Shown: positions 17,069 through 28,630, numbered from the stretch's first letter. The stretch: 64,000 nt of DNA from Actinomadura physcomitrii (GCF_008923205.2 NZ_WBMS02000040.1:30358-94357), one strand, 5' to 3'. Numbers and translations: made by a program. Notes: a model not told the origin generated them from the sequence alone.

Positions 17069-17602
17069 ATGCCGAGCGTCTACTGCACGCAGTGCGGTCA
17101 CGCCAACCCGGATGATGCCCGCTTCTGCTCGAACTGCGGCACCCCGCTGACGCGGGGCGCCCAGCCGCCGGTCTACCGGGAGTCGCCCGGCGAGTCGACC
17201 TCCACGATCTCGATCGGCGGGTTCGAGGCGCTGGACACCGGCCAGGAGGCCGAGGAGCAGCCCGGCCCGGACCAGATGGCCATGGAGGCGCTCCCGCCCG
17301 GGACCGCGCTGCTGGTCGTCAAGCGGGGCCCGAACGCCGGGAGCCGCTTCCTGCTCGACAAGGACCGCACGTCCGCGGGCCGGCACCCGGAGAGCGACAT
17401 CTTCCTGGACGACGTCACCGTCTCCCGCCGGCACGCCGAGTTCGCCCGGCACGGCGGCGCCTTCTCCGTCCGCGACGTCGGCAGCCTGAACGGCACCTAC
17501 GTCAACCGGCAGCGGATCGACCAGGCCGGCCTGTCCGGCGGCGACGAGGTCCAGATCGGCAAGTTCCGGCTGGTCTTCCTGACCAACCCGGCGCACGCCT
17601 GA
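17069..17602 (+). CDS. garA: GarA-like FHA-domain protein with zinc ribbon
   Basis: A 177-residue signalling protein. A zinc ribbon at the N-terminus has C6, C9, C20 and C23. A linker follows with the phosphoacceptor-like segment STSTIS near residues 42-47. The C-terminal FHA domain carries the phosphothreonine-binding residues GRH, SRRH and LNGTYVN. Mycobacterial GarA (Rv1827) is switched by Ser/Thr kinase phosphorylation of its N-terminal threonines and then controls glutamate metabolism. The gene order here is the same, so the same role is likely. AGGAGG lies 12 bases before the ATG, rather far. Confidence 0.88.
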   Translation: MPSVYCTQCGHANPDDARFCSNCGTPLTRGAQPPVYRESPGESTSTISIGGFEALDTGQEAEEQPGPDQMAMEALPPGTALLVVKRGPNAGSRFLLDKDRTSAGRHPESDIFLDDVTVSRRHAEFARHGGAFSVRDVGSLNGTYVNRQRIDQAGLSGGDEVQIGKFRLVFLTNPAHA

Positions 17603-17643
17603 CGAGGACCGGAGCGGCGGGGGAGCACGGGGTCTCGGCGACG

Positions 17644-18375
17644 ATGGGAGGGCCCTTGAACGCGCAGCCGGCCCGGTCCCCGATGACCATCGGGGACGTC
17701 CTCGGGCTGCTCAGGAGCGAGTTCCCCGACATCACCATCTCCAAGATCCGGTTCCTGGAGTCGGAGGGGCTGGTGGAACCGGAGCGCACCCCCGCCGGGT
17801 ACCGCAAGTTCGGCCCGGCCGACGTCGAGCGGCTCCGGTTCGTGCTCACCGCGCAGCGCGACCACTACATGCCGCTGCGCGCGATCCGGCAGCACCTGGA
17901 GGCCCGCGACCGCGGCGAGGCCGTCCCGCCGCTCGGCGCCCGCGCCGACGCGCCCGCCCGCCGGCCCCGCACCCTCGTCGCGGCCGGAGCCGACGCGCCC
18001 GACCCGGCCGTCCGGCTGACCCGCCGCCAGCTCCTCGACGGCGCCGGCATCGGCGAGGACCTGCTCGGCGACCTGGAGGAGTACGGCCTCGTCCGGCGCA
18101 ACGGCACCCACTACGACGGCGAGGCCCTCACCGTCGCCCGCGCCGCCGCCGCGCTCGGCGAGCACGGCTTCGAGGTCCGCCACCTGCGCGCCGCCAAGGC
18201 CGCCGCCGACCGGCAGGCCGGGCTGATCGAGCAGATGGTCGCGCCGCAGCTGCGCCGGCGCAGCCCGGGCGCGCACGAGCAGGCCGCCGAGACCGCCCGC
18301 GACATCGCCGCGCTGTCGGTCCGGCTGCACGCCGCCCTGCTGTCGGCGGGACTTCGCGAAAGCCTCGGCCCCTGA
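17644..18375 (+). CDS. MerR family regulator, Rv1828-type
   Basis: A 243-residue regulator with an N-terminal MerR winged helix (TIGDVLGLLRSEF, ISKIRFLESEGLV, GYRKF) and a long C-terminal helical domain unlike small-molecule MerR sensors. It corresponds to Rv1828, next to garA in mycobacteria. No metal-binding cysteines are visible, so it does not look like a metal sensor. The gene follows garA by 41 bp and is probably in the same transcript. Confidence 0.9.
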   Translation: MGGPLNAQPARSPMTIGDVLGLLRSEFPDITISKIRFLESEGLVEPERTPAGYRKFGPADVERLRFVLTAQRDHYMPLRAIRQHLEARDRGEAVPPLGARADAPARRPRTLVAAGADAPDPAVRLTRRQLLDGAGIGEDLLGDLEEYGLVRRNGTHYDGEALTVARAAAALGEHGFEVRHLRAAKAAADRQAGLIEQMVAPQLRRRSPGAHEQAAETARDIAALSVRLHAALLSAGLRESLGP

Positions 18376-18517
18376 TCGGGCGGGCCGCGGAGGCATTCGC
18401 CGCCCCGCCGCCGCGCCACGCCGTCCGAACCTGGGTGTACGTTGGGCTACAGGGTTCGTCGAGGATCCGACCGGTGCACGTGGTGATCGAGACAGCGTCG
18501 ACCAGCAGGGAGCCGCA

Positions 18518-18988
18518 GTGAAGCAGATGGAGGTCGTCGGCGTCCGGGTCGAGATGCCCTCCAATCAGCCCATCGTCCTGTTGAAGGAGACGGAGGGCGA
18601 GCGCTACCTGCCCATCTGGATCGGGGCGGTCGAAGCGACCGCGATCGCCTTCGCCCAGCAGGGCGTGCTGCCCGCGCGCCCCCTCACCCACGACCTGTTC
18701 CGGGACGTGCTCGACGCGCTCAGCGTCCAGCTCCGCACCGTGAACATCACCGACCTGCGCGAGGGGATCTTCTTCGCGGACCTGGTCTTCTCCAACGGCG
18801 TCGAGGTGAGCGCCCGCCCGTCGGACTCCATCGCCCTCGCGCTGCGCACCGGCGCGACGATCTTCGCCAGCGAGGACGTGCTCGAGGAGGCCGGCGTGGC
18901 CATCCCCGACGAGCAGGAGGACGAGGTCGAGAAGTTCCGCGAGTTCCTCGACACCATCTCCCCGGAGGACTTCGGCCGCGCCGGCTGA
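18518..18988 (+). CDS. DUF151 bifunctional nuclease family protein
   Basis: The 156-residue protein has the BFN/DUF151 layout: an opening VEVVGVRVE-like strand, LPIWIGAVEATAIAF around residues 30-45, and RPSDSIALALRTG near 98-110. The plant homologue has nuclease activity. Bacterial members, including Rv1829, are of uncertain function. It lies between the two MerR genes as in the mycobacterial locus. The start is GTG. Confidence 0.93.
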   Translation: MKQMEVVGVRVEMPSNQPIVLLKETEGERYLPIWIGAVEATAIAFAQQGVLPARPLTHDLFRDVLDALSVQLRTVNITDLREGIFFADLVFSNGVEVSARPSDSIALALRTGATIFASEDVLEEAGVAIPDEQEDEVEKFREFLDTISPEDFGRAG

Positions 18989-19384
18989 CCGCTCCGCGCC
19001 CGAGGCGCCCGGGCGCACCGCCGTGCCGTTCCGGGCCTTCGACCGGGCATCGGTTACGCTGTGTGATGGAGCGGTGCGGGTCTGGCCTTGGGGGCGAAGT
19101 GAGGAATGTCACTTCAACGTGTAAGTTCATGCCGTGCCGCGATTGGTCTTGCATTGCCCTGGACCTGGCAGTTTCCGAGGGGTGGCCATCGGGGTAGGAG
19201 TGCGTTGGCGGGTGAGGTGCGCAGTTTGCCCACGTGAAGCCGGTTCATCCGGGCATGCGACGCGCCGACGGTGAACGTTGACCACACCCTGACCGGCACC
19301 TACCGTGCTGGTGGAACACCCGTGGTGTAATTCGTCAAACCCCCTTGACGAAGCGCCACGGGCTGATAGAAGCCGGAGGTCCGC
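18989..19384. other. Spacer before second merR gene
   Basis: A 396-bp stretch without a supported gene. Its right part holds the promoter at 19278-19306. An imperfect inverted repeat, GGTGGAACACC and GGTGTAATTCG, around 19309-19336 could be an operator. The left part shows nothing I can name. Confidence 0.5.
19278..19306 (+). promoter_or_regulatory. Promoter of second merR gene
   Basis: TTGACC and TACCGT are separated by 17 bp. The predicted transcript start lies about 70 bp upstream of the GTG start at 19385. Confidence 0.6.
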
Positions 19385-19990
19385 GTGGCGGTGAGCAGCG
19401 GCGAGGGCAAGGCGACCCCCGACAGGCACACGGCGTCACGGCGCGCCGGAGAGCAGGGCCTGCTCTTCGACACGCAGGTGTCCGCGCCGCCGGAGGACGT
19501 CGGCTACCGCGGCCCGACGGCGTGCGCGGCGGCGGGGATCACCTACCGGCAGCTCGACTACTGGGCCCGCACGAAGCTGGTCGAGCCGAGCGTCCGCGCG
19601 GCGCAGGGGTCGGGCAGCCAGCGGCTCTACAGCTTCCGCGACATCCTGGTTTTGAAGGTCGTGAAGCGGCTGCTGGACACCGGGGTGTCGCTGCAGCAGA
19701 TCCGCACGGCGGTGACGCACCTGCGCGACCGCGGCGTCCGGGACCTGGCGCAGATCACCCTGATGAGCGACGGGGTGAGCGTCTACGAGTGCACCTCCGC
19801 CGACGAGGTCGTCGACCTCCTGCAGGGCGGGCAGGGCGTGTTCGGGATCGCGCTCGGGCGGGTGTGGCAGGAGGTGGAGGGGAGCCTGGCGGAGCTTCCC
19901 GGCGAACGCGCCGCCACGGACGACCCGGACCCTCTCGAGCACCCCCACGATGAGCTGGCCGACCGCCGGCGCGCCCGCCGCACCGGCTGA
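19385..19990 (+). CDS. MerR family regulator, Rv1830-type
   Basis: A 201-residue regulator. After a flexible 40-residue lead comes a MerR helix-turn-helix with ACAAAGITYRQLDYWARTKLV, then SGSQRLYSFRDI, and a helical C-terminal domain. It corresponds to Rv1830, which lies between the DUF151 gene and gcvB. In mycobacteria this protein has been linked to growth and antibiotic response. The C-terminal 15 residues are arginine- and aspartate-rich. Translation starts at GTG preceded by GGAGG. Confidence 0.92.
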   Translation: MAVSSGEGKATPDRHTASRRAGEQGLLFDTQVSAPPEDVGYRGPTACAAAGITYRQLDYWARTKLVEPSVRAAQGSGSQRLYSFRDILVLKVVKRLLDTGVSLQQIRTAVTHLRDRGVRDLAQITLMSDGVSVYECTSADEVVDLLQGGQGVFGIALGRVWQEVEGSLAELPGERAATDDPDPLEHPHDELADRRRARRTG

Positions 19991-20052
19991 GACCGCGACG
20001 GCCCCGGCCCAACTCGGAAGCCTCCCCGGACCTCTTCCCGCGGACCTCCCCG

Positions 20053-22515
20053 TCAGATCGCCTCCTTCCGCTGCAGATACGCGAACGCCGCCCACCCCGG
20101 CAGGACCGGAAGCCACAGCGTCAGCAGCCGGTACAGCAGCACCGCCGACGTCGCCGTCTCCGCGGTCAGCCCCGAGATCGTCAGCGCCAGCGTCAGCGCG
20201 CCCTCGACGGCGCCGAGCCCGCCCGGCGTCGGCACCGCGGACCCGACCGCGTTGGCGGTCAGGAACACCACCACCACGGCCGTCCACTGCAGCGACCCCC
20301 CGAACGCCCGGATCGAGGCGTCCAGGCACAGCACGTACGCCGCCGTCAGCCCCACCGTCCCGCCGAGCCCGGTCGCGAGCTTGTGCGGCGACTGCAGGAC
20401 GTCCACGAGCCGCGGCACCACCCCGGAGAACATCGCCCCCAGCCGGGACGCCGCGAACCGCCGCACCCGCGGGATCGTCATCGCCGCGCCGGCCGCCAGC
20501 CCCAGCGCCAGCACCACGATCACGATCGTGCGGGACGGCGCCAGGTCCTTGGTGGCGTTGTGGGTGGAACCGGTGAGGAACCCGAACAGCGCCAGCAGCA
20601 GCACGTGCACGACGAGGCCGACCAGCTGCGACGCGCCGACGCTGGCGACCGCCGGGCCCGAGCGGATCCCGGACCTCTGCAGGAAGCGGGTGTTGATCGC
20701 GACGCCGCCGACCGCGGCCGGCGCGACCAGCTGCACGAACGACGCGGCGACCTGCACCAGCACCGTCCGCCCCACCGGGAGCCGCTCCGGGACGAACCCC
20801 AGCAGCATGTACGCCGCCGCGAGGTAGGTGGCGGCGGACGCGGCGAGCGCGATGAACACCCAGTGCCAGGCCGCGGTGGACAGCAGATGGGCGAAGTCGA
20901 GGCTGCCGACCTGCGGGATCACGACGTAGCCGGCGACCGACAGGCCGACGATGCTGAAGATCGTCCGGGGCCGGAAGCGCTCCAGCCGGACCGGCGCGGC
21001 CTCCGTCTCCGGCTTCAGCGCGACGATCTGCTCCCGGATGCGGGTGAGCAGCTCCCGGTCGCGGCGCAGCGCCGTCCGCGTCGACCGCGACAGCGCCACC
21101 CGCTGCAGCAGCGGCACCGCCGCCGGGAGCGCGTCCTCGCCCAGCGCCGACGCGGCGGTCCGCACCGCCCGCTCGGGGCCCGCCCGCAGCGCCACGGTGG
21201 TGAGCAGCTGCGCCAGGTCGAGCCGCAGCGCGAGGTCGCCGGCCGCGATCTCCCCGGAGCGCATGTCGATGAGGTGGGCGCGGCCGTCGTCGCCGACGAG
21301 GATCGCGTCCTGCTCCAGCCGCCGGTGCGCGAGCCGCCCCTCCTGCAGCCGCCGGAACTGCCGCCACACGTCGTCGAGCAGCGTGTCGGTGACCTCCTCG
21401 TACCGCACGTCCCCGAGCGGCCGCCCCGGCACGTGCTCGTAGGCCAGCAGCGCCGCCTCCGTGCCGACCTCCGCCGTCCCCACCAGCCGCGGGGTGCGCG
21501 CGCCCGCCGCGTCCACCGCGTACGCCATCAGGGACTCCAGCTCGAGGGAGCGGCGCAGCGGCCGCAGCGCCCGGCCGGTGGTGGTGCGGCTCAGCCGCAG
21601 CCTCCGCCACATCCGGTACGCCAGCCCGGCGGTCTGCTGGTCGCGGTCGAGGACCCGCACCTCCAGGTCCCACCGGCCGTGCCGCCCCTCGCCCGGCGCG
21701 CGGCACACCGGGTCCGCCCGGTCGAGGACGACGCCGTAGCGGCGGTCCGCGCCGGTGTCGCCGGGATCGTCGAGGCGGGCGGCGCGGCGCGGGCACAGGC
21801 CGAGCCGCTCCAGCGTGGAGACCACCGCCGTGCCGGTCGGGCGCGGGTTGGGGGTGCCGACCGCGTACAGGGTGCCGTGGCCGATCGCGCGGCCGAGCAG
21901 GTAGGTGGCCGCGAGCGCGGCGACCGACGCGTACGACGCGGTCAGCCCCGTGAGCGCGGCCAGCCCGATCAGCGTCCACGTCGCCGCCTGCCAGCGGGTC
22001 CGGCCCGCCATCCCGACCGCCGTGACGAACGCGATCACGGGCGCGATGTCGGTGTGCACCGGCGCGGTCCGGGTGCCGCCCCAGATCAGCGAGTCCAGCA
22101 CCCCGCCGGGCGCCGCGCTCGTCACCCAGTCGTCCAGCCCCACCGTGATCCCGAACGCGATCACCGCGGCCAGCAGGGCGATCGCGACGCGCATGCCGTC
22201 CTTGCGGAACAGCCGCTCGATCCCGAACGCGATCGGCACGGTCAGCACGCCGAAGCTGGAGGCCAGCGTCGCCAGGGACAGCAGCATGCGCGGAGCGTGC
22301 GCGGTGCCCTGCGCGATGTCGGTCTGCAGCCCGTGCGTGGTCTGCTGCGCGATCGACACCAGCAGCATCACCACGGCCAGCCCGGCGCAGGAGAGCCCGA
22401 ACCTGATCGCGTCGGCGGACCGGCGGATCCGGTCCGGCTGGGCGGGCTCGTCCACGGGGACGCCGGCGGTCGCGCCCGTCGCCGGGCGCACCGCCCCGCC
22501 GTGGGTCTGTGTCAC
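20053..22515 (-). CDS. LPG-synthase-TM (UPF0104) membrane protein with kinase-like centre
   Basis: The 820-residue protein has about seven N-terminal helices (residues 35-215). A soluble centre at about 260-500 resembles an ABC1/Kdo-type kinase, and residues 515-815 form the polytopic LPG_synthase_TM/UPF0104 domain with the typical PTPGGLGAVEGAL segment. In the kinase-like part the usual VAVK lysine is replaced in LEVRVLDRD, the HxD loop reads HRRLEQD (397 onward) and the DFG-like site reads LIDMRSG, so it may bind but not transfer phosphate. UPF0104 proteins are flippase-like. No aminoacyl-transferase domain of MprF type is present. GTG 22515 is the likely start, giving GTGA overlap with a tiny upstream frame. 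Confidence 0.82.
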   Translation of the reverse strand: MTQTHGGAVRPATGATAGVPVDEPAQPDRIRRSADAIRFGLSCAGLAVVMLLVSIAQQTTHGLQTDIAQGTAHAPRMLLSLATLASSFGVLTVPIAFGIERLFRKDGMRVAIALLAAVIAFGITVGLDDWVTSAAPGGVLDSLIWGGTRTAPVHTDIAPVIAFVTAVGMAGRTRWQAATWTLIGLAALTGLTASYASVAALAATYLLGRAIGHGTLYAVGTPNPRPTGTAVVSTLERLGLCPRRAARLDDPGDTGADRRYGVVLDRADPVCRAPGEGRHGRWDLEVRVLDRDQQTAGLAYRMWRRLRLSRTTTGRALRPLRRSLELESLMAYAVDAAGARTPRLVGTAEVGTEAALLAYEHVPGRPLGDVRYEEVTDTLLDDVWRQFRRLQEGRLAHRRLEQDAILVGDDGRAHLIDMRSGEIAAGDLALRLDLAQLLTTVALRAGPERAVRTAASALGEDALPAAVPLLQRVALSRSTRTALRRDRELLTRIREQIVALKPETEAAPVRLERFRPRTIFSIVGLSVAGYVVIPQVGSLDFAHLLSTAAWHWVFIALAASAATYLAAAYMLLGFVPERLPVGRTVLVQVAASFVQLVAPAAVGGVAINTRFLQRSGIRSGPAVASVGASQLVGLVVHVLLLALFGFLTGSTHNATKDLAPSRTIVIVVLALGLAAGAAMTIPRVRRFAASRLGAMFSGVVPRLVDVLQSPHKLATGLGGTVGLTAAYVLCLDASIRAFGGSLQWTAVVVVFLTANAVGSAVPTPGGLGAVEGALTLALTISGLTAETATSAVLLYRLLTLWLPVLPGWAAFAYLQRKEAI

Positions 22516-22822
22516 GCCGTACCGCCGCCCTGACCGTCCGCCATCGTGATCAGCGTCCCAGGGCCGGCGGCGCGCCGTCCAACGGCGGCCCCCGGTCCGC
22601 CGCGCGGGCGGCGCGGCGCCCCGTCCGCCCGGTGGGCGCGCGCGGCCCGCGGCCCGCCCCGGTGAGCTGTGCACATCGTACTTGCCGGTACATGCCCGGC
22701 CCGTCCATCACCCCGGTTCCGCGCGCCCCCGCGCGCCGCCGCGGCGACGGTTCGCGGGGACGCGCGACGATCGTCCCGCCGCGGGTTGGGTAGGGTTTGT
22801 TCCGGACATGCCGTCGACCCTG

Positions 22823-23017
22823 CGCGGGAGAGACCCCATGCCGCCAGCGTGGGGCGCCGAAGGGGCAACCTCCCCGGAACCTCTCAGGCAAAAGGACCGC
22901 GCGGGCGAGGCACCTCTGGAAAGCAGGCGCCGATCCCCTGACCGGGGAGGGGCGGCTCACCGAAGGGGAAATCCCGCCCGGCGGGGGAAGCTCTCAGGTG
23001 CCGATGACAGAGGGGGA
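22823..23017 (+). promoter_or_regulatory. Tandem glycine riboswitch
   Basis: Two glycine aptamers lie head to tail. Aptamer 1 (about 22823-22922) has GCCGAAGGGGCAA, CTCTCAGGCAAAAGGACCG and a closing CTCTGGAAAG. Aptamer 2 (about 22923-23017) has CACCGAAGGGG, CTCTCAGGTGCCGATGACAG and AGGGGGAG. The following GGCCGCCGGC and GCCGGCGGCGGCC arms could form an expression-platform hairpin at 23022-23049. The controlled gene is gcvP, the standard target of this class. Confidence 0.96.
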
Positions 23018-23080
23018 GACCGGCCGCCGGCCCGTTGCCGGCGGCGGCCCTGAGCGACCGCAGCAGCCAGGAGGCTCTCC

Positions 23081-25951
<2,871 letters not shown>

Positions 25952-25972
25952 AGCCTAGGGGGACGTGTTTTC

Positions 25973-25992
25973 CCAGGGGGGCGACCCCCTGG
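25973..25992. repeat. GCGA-loop palindrome, copy 1
   Basis: A perfect 8-bp stem, CCAGGGGG and CCCCCTGG, closes the GNRA-type tetraloop GCGA. It is followed by AACCCCCG. Copy 2, 144 bp away, shares the flanking bases TCC before and AACCCCCG after, so the repeat unit is about 35 bp. Confidence 0.85.
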
Positions 25993-26003
25993 AACCCCCG
26001 TCA

Positions 26004-26061
26004 CGACGAACAAGGCGTTTCCCGCTCCGCTAGAGCTCCGCGCGAAACGCCTTGTTCGTCG
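26004..26061 (+). terminator. Strong hairpin terminator of gcvP
   Basis: An 18-bp perfect inverted repeat starts CGACGAACAAGG on the left and ends CCTTGTTCGTCG on the right, with a 22-nt loop. It is the longest perfect stem between gcvP and the next gene and very probably ends the gcvP transcript. Confidence 0.8.
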
Positions 26062-26116
26062 GCGGGCGGGCCCGCTGCGCTCGCTGCGCTCGCTCCGCGT
26101 GCCCGCCCGTGTTCTC

Positions 26117-26136
26117 CCAGGGGGGCGACCCCCTGG
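26117..26136. repeat. GCGA-loop palindrome, copy 2
   Basis: It is identical to copy 1 over the 20-bp palindrome and much of its flank. It is a REP-like element; the function is unknown. Confidence 0.85.
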
Positions 26137-26206
26137 AACCCCCGCCACGACGGGCAGGCTGTTTCACGCTCCGCGTGCCCGCCCGTGAGGTGGCTGAGGT
26201 CTGGTC

Positions 26207-26306
26207 TTCCGGACCGGTGTTCAGCCGGCCCTTCCCGACGGGTGTTCAACCGGCGCCTCCGGACGGGTGTTCAGCCGGCCCTTCCGGACCGATGTTCAGC
26301 CGGCCC
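26207..26306. repeat. 25-bp tandem array, four units plus partial
   Basis: Four head-to-tail units of exactly 25 bp with consensus TTCCGGACSGGTG followed by TTCAGCCGGCCC start at 26207, 26232, 26257 and 26282. A fifth, degenerate unit begins at 26307. There are no spacers, so it is not a CRISPR. Confidence 0.9.
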
Positions 26307-26411
26307 TTCCGGAGCGGGGTGTTGCGCGGGTTTCTGAGTGTCGGGCGGGACGGGGCGGTGTCCGGTCGCTAGGCTCTGGGCGGACCCCGACCCCCAGAGG
26401 GCAGAAGACCG

Positions 26412-27521
26412 ATGAGCGAGTCCGCGGCCGACGATCCGGCCCTTTTGTGCGAGGAGGCGCGGAGCCTCGCGGAGAACGGTGCGGCCCGCGAGGCCGCGCT
26501 GCTGTTCGAACGGGTGCTCGCGCTCGGCGACACCCCCTCCCGGGCGCAGGCGGCGCTCGGCCTCGCGGTCGTGCTGGACGACGGCGGGGACGTCGAGGCG
26601 GCCCGCGAGGCCGACCGGGCCGCCATCGCCACCGGCGACCCCGAGTACGGGCCCCGCGCCGCCTACCACCTCGCGCTCACCCACGAGCGGGCCGGGGAGC
26701 ACGAGGAGGCGGCGCCCGCCTGGCGCGTCGTCGTCGACTTCGGCAACCCGGCGTACCTGCCGCCCGCCCACCTCGCGCTCGCCCGGCTCGCCGACGACGC
26801 GGGCGCGTTCGAGGAGGCGCGCGGGCACTGGGAGGCCGTGCTCGCGACGGGCGACCCGGAGTACGGCCCGCCCGCCGCGCACGACCTCGCCCAGCGGCTG
26901 CTGGAGCGCGGCGAGCCCGCCCGCGCGCAGCGGGTGCTGGCGGCCGGGCTCCGGCTGATCGACCGGGACGGCGCCCCGTACGCGTACGCGCGGCTCGCCG
27001 TGGCGCTCGGCATCTCCTACCTCGACCAGGCCGTCGGCGCGTTCGGCGCGGCGCTCGGCGACGCGTCCGAGCCCGCCGACCCGGAGGTCGGGCCGCTCGC
27101 GACGGAGCTGCTGGCGCGGACGCTGCCGCTGCGCGGGCGCGGTGCGGAGGCGGGGGAGGTGTGGCGGCGCGGGCTCGCCGACCCGGGCGTCGCCGGCCAG
27201 GTACGGGCCCGGCTGCGCCGCGACTTCGGCGACGAGGACGCCGACTCGGCCGACCTGTGGTGGGAGCCGGTCGTCGAGCAGGCCGTCACCGACGGGACGC
27301 TGCCCGCGCTCGCCGGCGAGGCGTTCGGCGCCCTCGACCACATGTACGCGCTGCTCGCCGTCCGCCGCGCGGGGGAGCGGGCGGGAGGCGCCGCCGAGGC
27401 GATCGGCGACGCCGTCCGGGTGCCGGACGGGTACCCGTGGGGCCCGCTGCTGCACGAGAGCTTCGCCGAGCGGCTGCGGCTGGCGATGGGCGCGCCCCCG
27501 CCCGAGCGGCCCGGAGGCTGA
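26412..27521 (+). CDS. Tetratricopeptide-repeat protein
   Basis: A 369-residue soluble protein made largely of TPR-like helical hairpins in about the first 260 residues. The recurring elements are A-x-E-A-A-x-LFERVLALGDTP and ATGDPEYGPRAAYHLALTHE. It is probably a protein-interaction scaffold; no catalytic domain is visible. A weak ribosome-binding site (AGAGGGCAG) precedes the ATG. The gene stands alone and is convergent with the PPOX gene 13 bp away. Confidence 0.8.
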   Translation: MSESAADDPALLCEEARSLAENGAAREAALLFERVLALGDTPSRAQAALGLAVVLDDGGDVEAAREADRAAIATGDPEYGPRAAYHLALTHERAGEHEEAAPAWRVVVDFGNPAYLPPAHLALARLADDAGAFEEARGHWEAVLATGDPEYGPPAAHDLAQRLLERGEPARAQRVLAAGLRLIDRDGAPYAYARLAVALGISYLDQAVGAFGAALGDASEPADPEVGPLATELLARTLPLRGRGAEAGEVWRRGLADPGVAGQVRARLRRDFGDEDADSADLWWEPVVEQAVTDGTLPALAGEAFGALDHMYALLAVRRAGERAGGAAEAIGDAVRVPDGYPWGPLLHESFAERLRLAMGAPPPERPGG

Positions 27522-27534
27522 GCCCGGGCCCGCC

Positions 27535-27960
27535 TCAGTGGGAGACGTCGCGCTGGGCGACGACCTTGGTGATGCGGGCGCGGACGAGGAACTCGCCGGG
27601 CACCGCGTTGCGCTCGCCGAACTCGGCGGCGCGGTCGGCGCCCATGTAGCGGCCGCCGATGACGGTCGCCCACCTGCGCAGCTCGTCGAGGTCCTCGGTG
27701 AGCCGGGCCTGCGCCTGGATCATCACGTACGAGTACGGGGGCGCCTGGTCGTCGACGCACACCGACAGGCGCGGGTCGCGGGCGAGCACGCGCGCCTTGA
27801 TGCTCTCGTGGTAGGTGGTGAACAGCAGGTCGTCGCCGTCCAGGACGAACCAGATCGGCGTGACGTGCGGCGTGCCGTCCTTGCGGGTGACGCCGGCCTT
27901 GCCGGTGCGGGTGCCGGCCATGACGAAGGCGCGCCATTCGCTGTCGGTCATGATCTCCAT
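27535..27960 (-). CDS. PPOX-class F420/FMN-dependent oxidoreductase
   Basis: The 141-residue protein has the split beta-barrel fold of the pyridoxamine-phosphate-oxidase-like family. It has TPIWFVLDGDDLLFTT in the early strands and an RDPRLSVCVDDQ turn, which fits the actinobacterial F420-binding branch (TIGR03618-like). The substrate is unknown. The start may be ATG 27960 or ATG 27951, the latter having GGAG close upstream. Confidence 0.85.
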   Translation of the reverse strand: MEIMTDSEWRAFVMAGTRTGKAGVTRKDGTPHVTPIWFVLDGDDLLFTTYHESIKARVLARDPRLSVCVDDQAPPYSYVMIQAQARLTEDLDELRRWATVIGGRYMGADRAAEFGERNAVPGEFLVRARITKVVAQRDVSH

Positions 27961-28015
27961 TTGTCCAGTGTGCCCCACATGATCACCGCCCGTGCCGGGC
28001 GGATACCGTGGCGTC

Positions 28016-28630
28016 ATGCAGATCCAGACCGCGCACGGCCCCGCTGAGGCGACCCTGGACGGGCCGGACCGCCCGGCGTTCCTGCTGGTCCTGACGCACG
28101 GGTCGAACGGCGGGGTGGACGCGCCGGACCTGCTGGCCGTCCGCGACGTCGCGCTCGGGCTGGACGGCGCCGTCGCGCGGGTCGTGCAGCCGTTCCGGCT
28201 CGCCGGGCGCCGGGCGCCCGGCTCGGCCCTCAAGCAGGACGAGGCGTGGCTGGAGGCCGTCGCGGTGCTGCGGGAGCGGTTCGGGGACGTCCCGCTCGTG
28301 CAGGGCGGCCGCAGCAACGGCGCGCGGGTCGCGTGCCGGACGGCGGCGGCGGCCGGCGCGGCGGGGGTCGTCGCGCTGGCGTTCCCGCTGCACCCGCCGG
28401 GAAAGCCGGAGAAGACCCGGGCGGACGAGCTGCGCGGTGCGGGCGTGGAGGTGCTGGTGGTCAACGGTGACCGGGACCCGTTCGGGATCCCGGACGCGGC
28501 GGACGCGGCGCAGGTCGCGGTGCTGCCGGGGGAGCGGCACGACCTGAGCAAGGACCCGGGCGAGGTGGGCCGGGCGGTGGAGCCGTGGCTGCGGCGCTGG
28601 GCGGCGTCGCCGGCGCGCGCGGCCCGCTGA
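28016..28630 (+). CDS. Alpha/beta hydrolase, KANL3/Tex30-like
   Basis: The 204-residue hydrolase has the nucleophile elbow GGRSNGARVA near residue 97, the acid in NGDRDPFG near 150 and the catalytic histidine in GERHDLS near 172. The opening LVLTHGSNGG is the oxyanion-hole strand of the KANL3/Tex30 family. The substrate is unknown. A TACCGT -10 element at 28004-28009 lies six bases before the ATG, so the mRNA is probably leaderless. Confidence 0.85.
   Translation: MQIQTAHGPAEATLDGPDRPAFLLVLTHGSNGGVDAPDLLAVRDVALGLDGAVARVVQPFRLAGRRAPGSALKQDEAWLEAVAVLRERFGDVPLVQGGRSNGARVACRTAAAAGAAGVVALAFPLHPPGKPEKTRADELRGAGVEVLVVNGDRDPFGIPDAADAAQVAVLPGERHDLSKDPGEVGRAVEPWLRRWAASPARAAR

Larger units (their letters stand above)
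25952..26411. repeat. Repeat-rich spacer after gcvP
   Basis: A 460-bp intergenic region with no gene. It holds two copies of a GCGA-loop palindrome (25973-25992 and 26117-26136), a perfect 18-bp-stem hairpin (26004-26061) and a four-unit 25-bp tandem array (26207-26306). Between them is GC-rich sequence with short repeats of CTGCGCTCG near 26070-26095. Frames crossing it are not coding. Confidence 0.85.

Noticed and set aside
26207..26306. CRISPR array
   Set aside because: The 25-bp units touch each other with no spacers and there are no cas genes.
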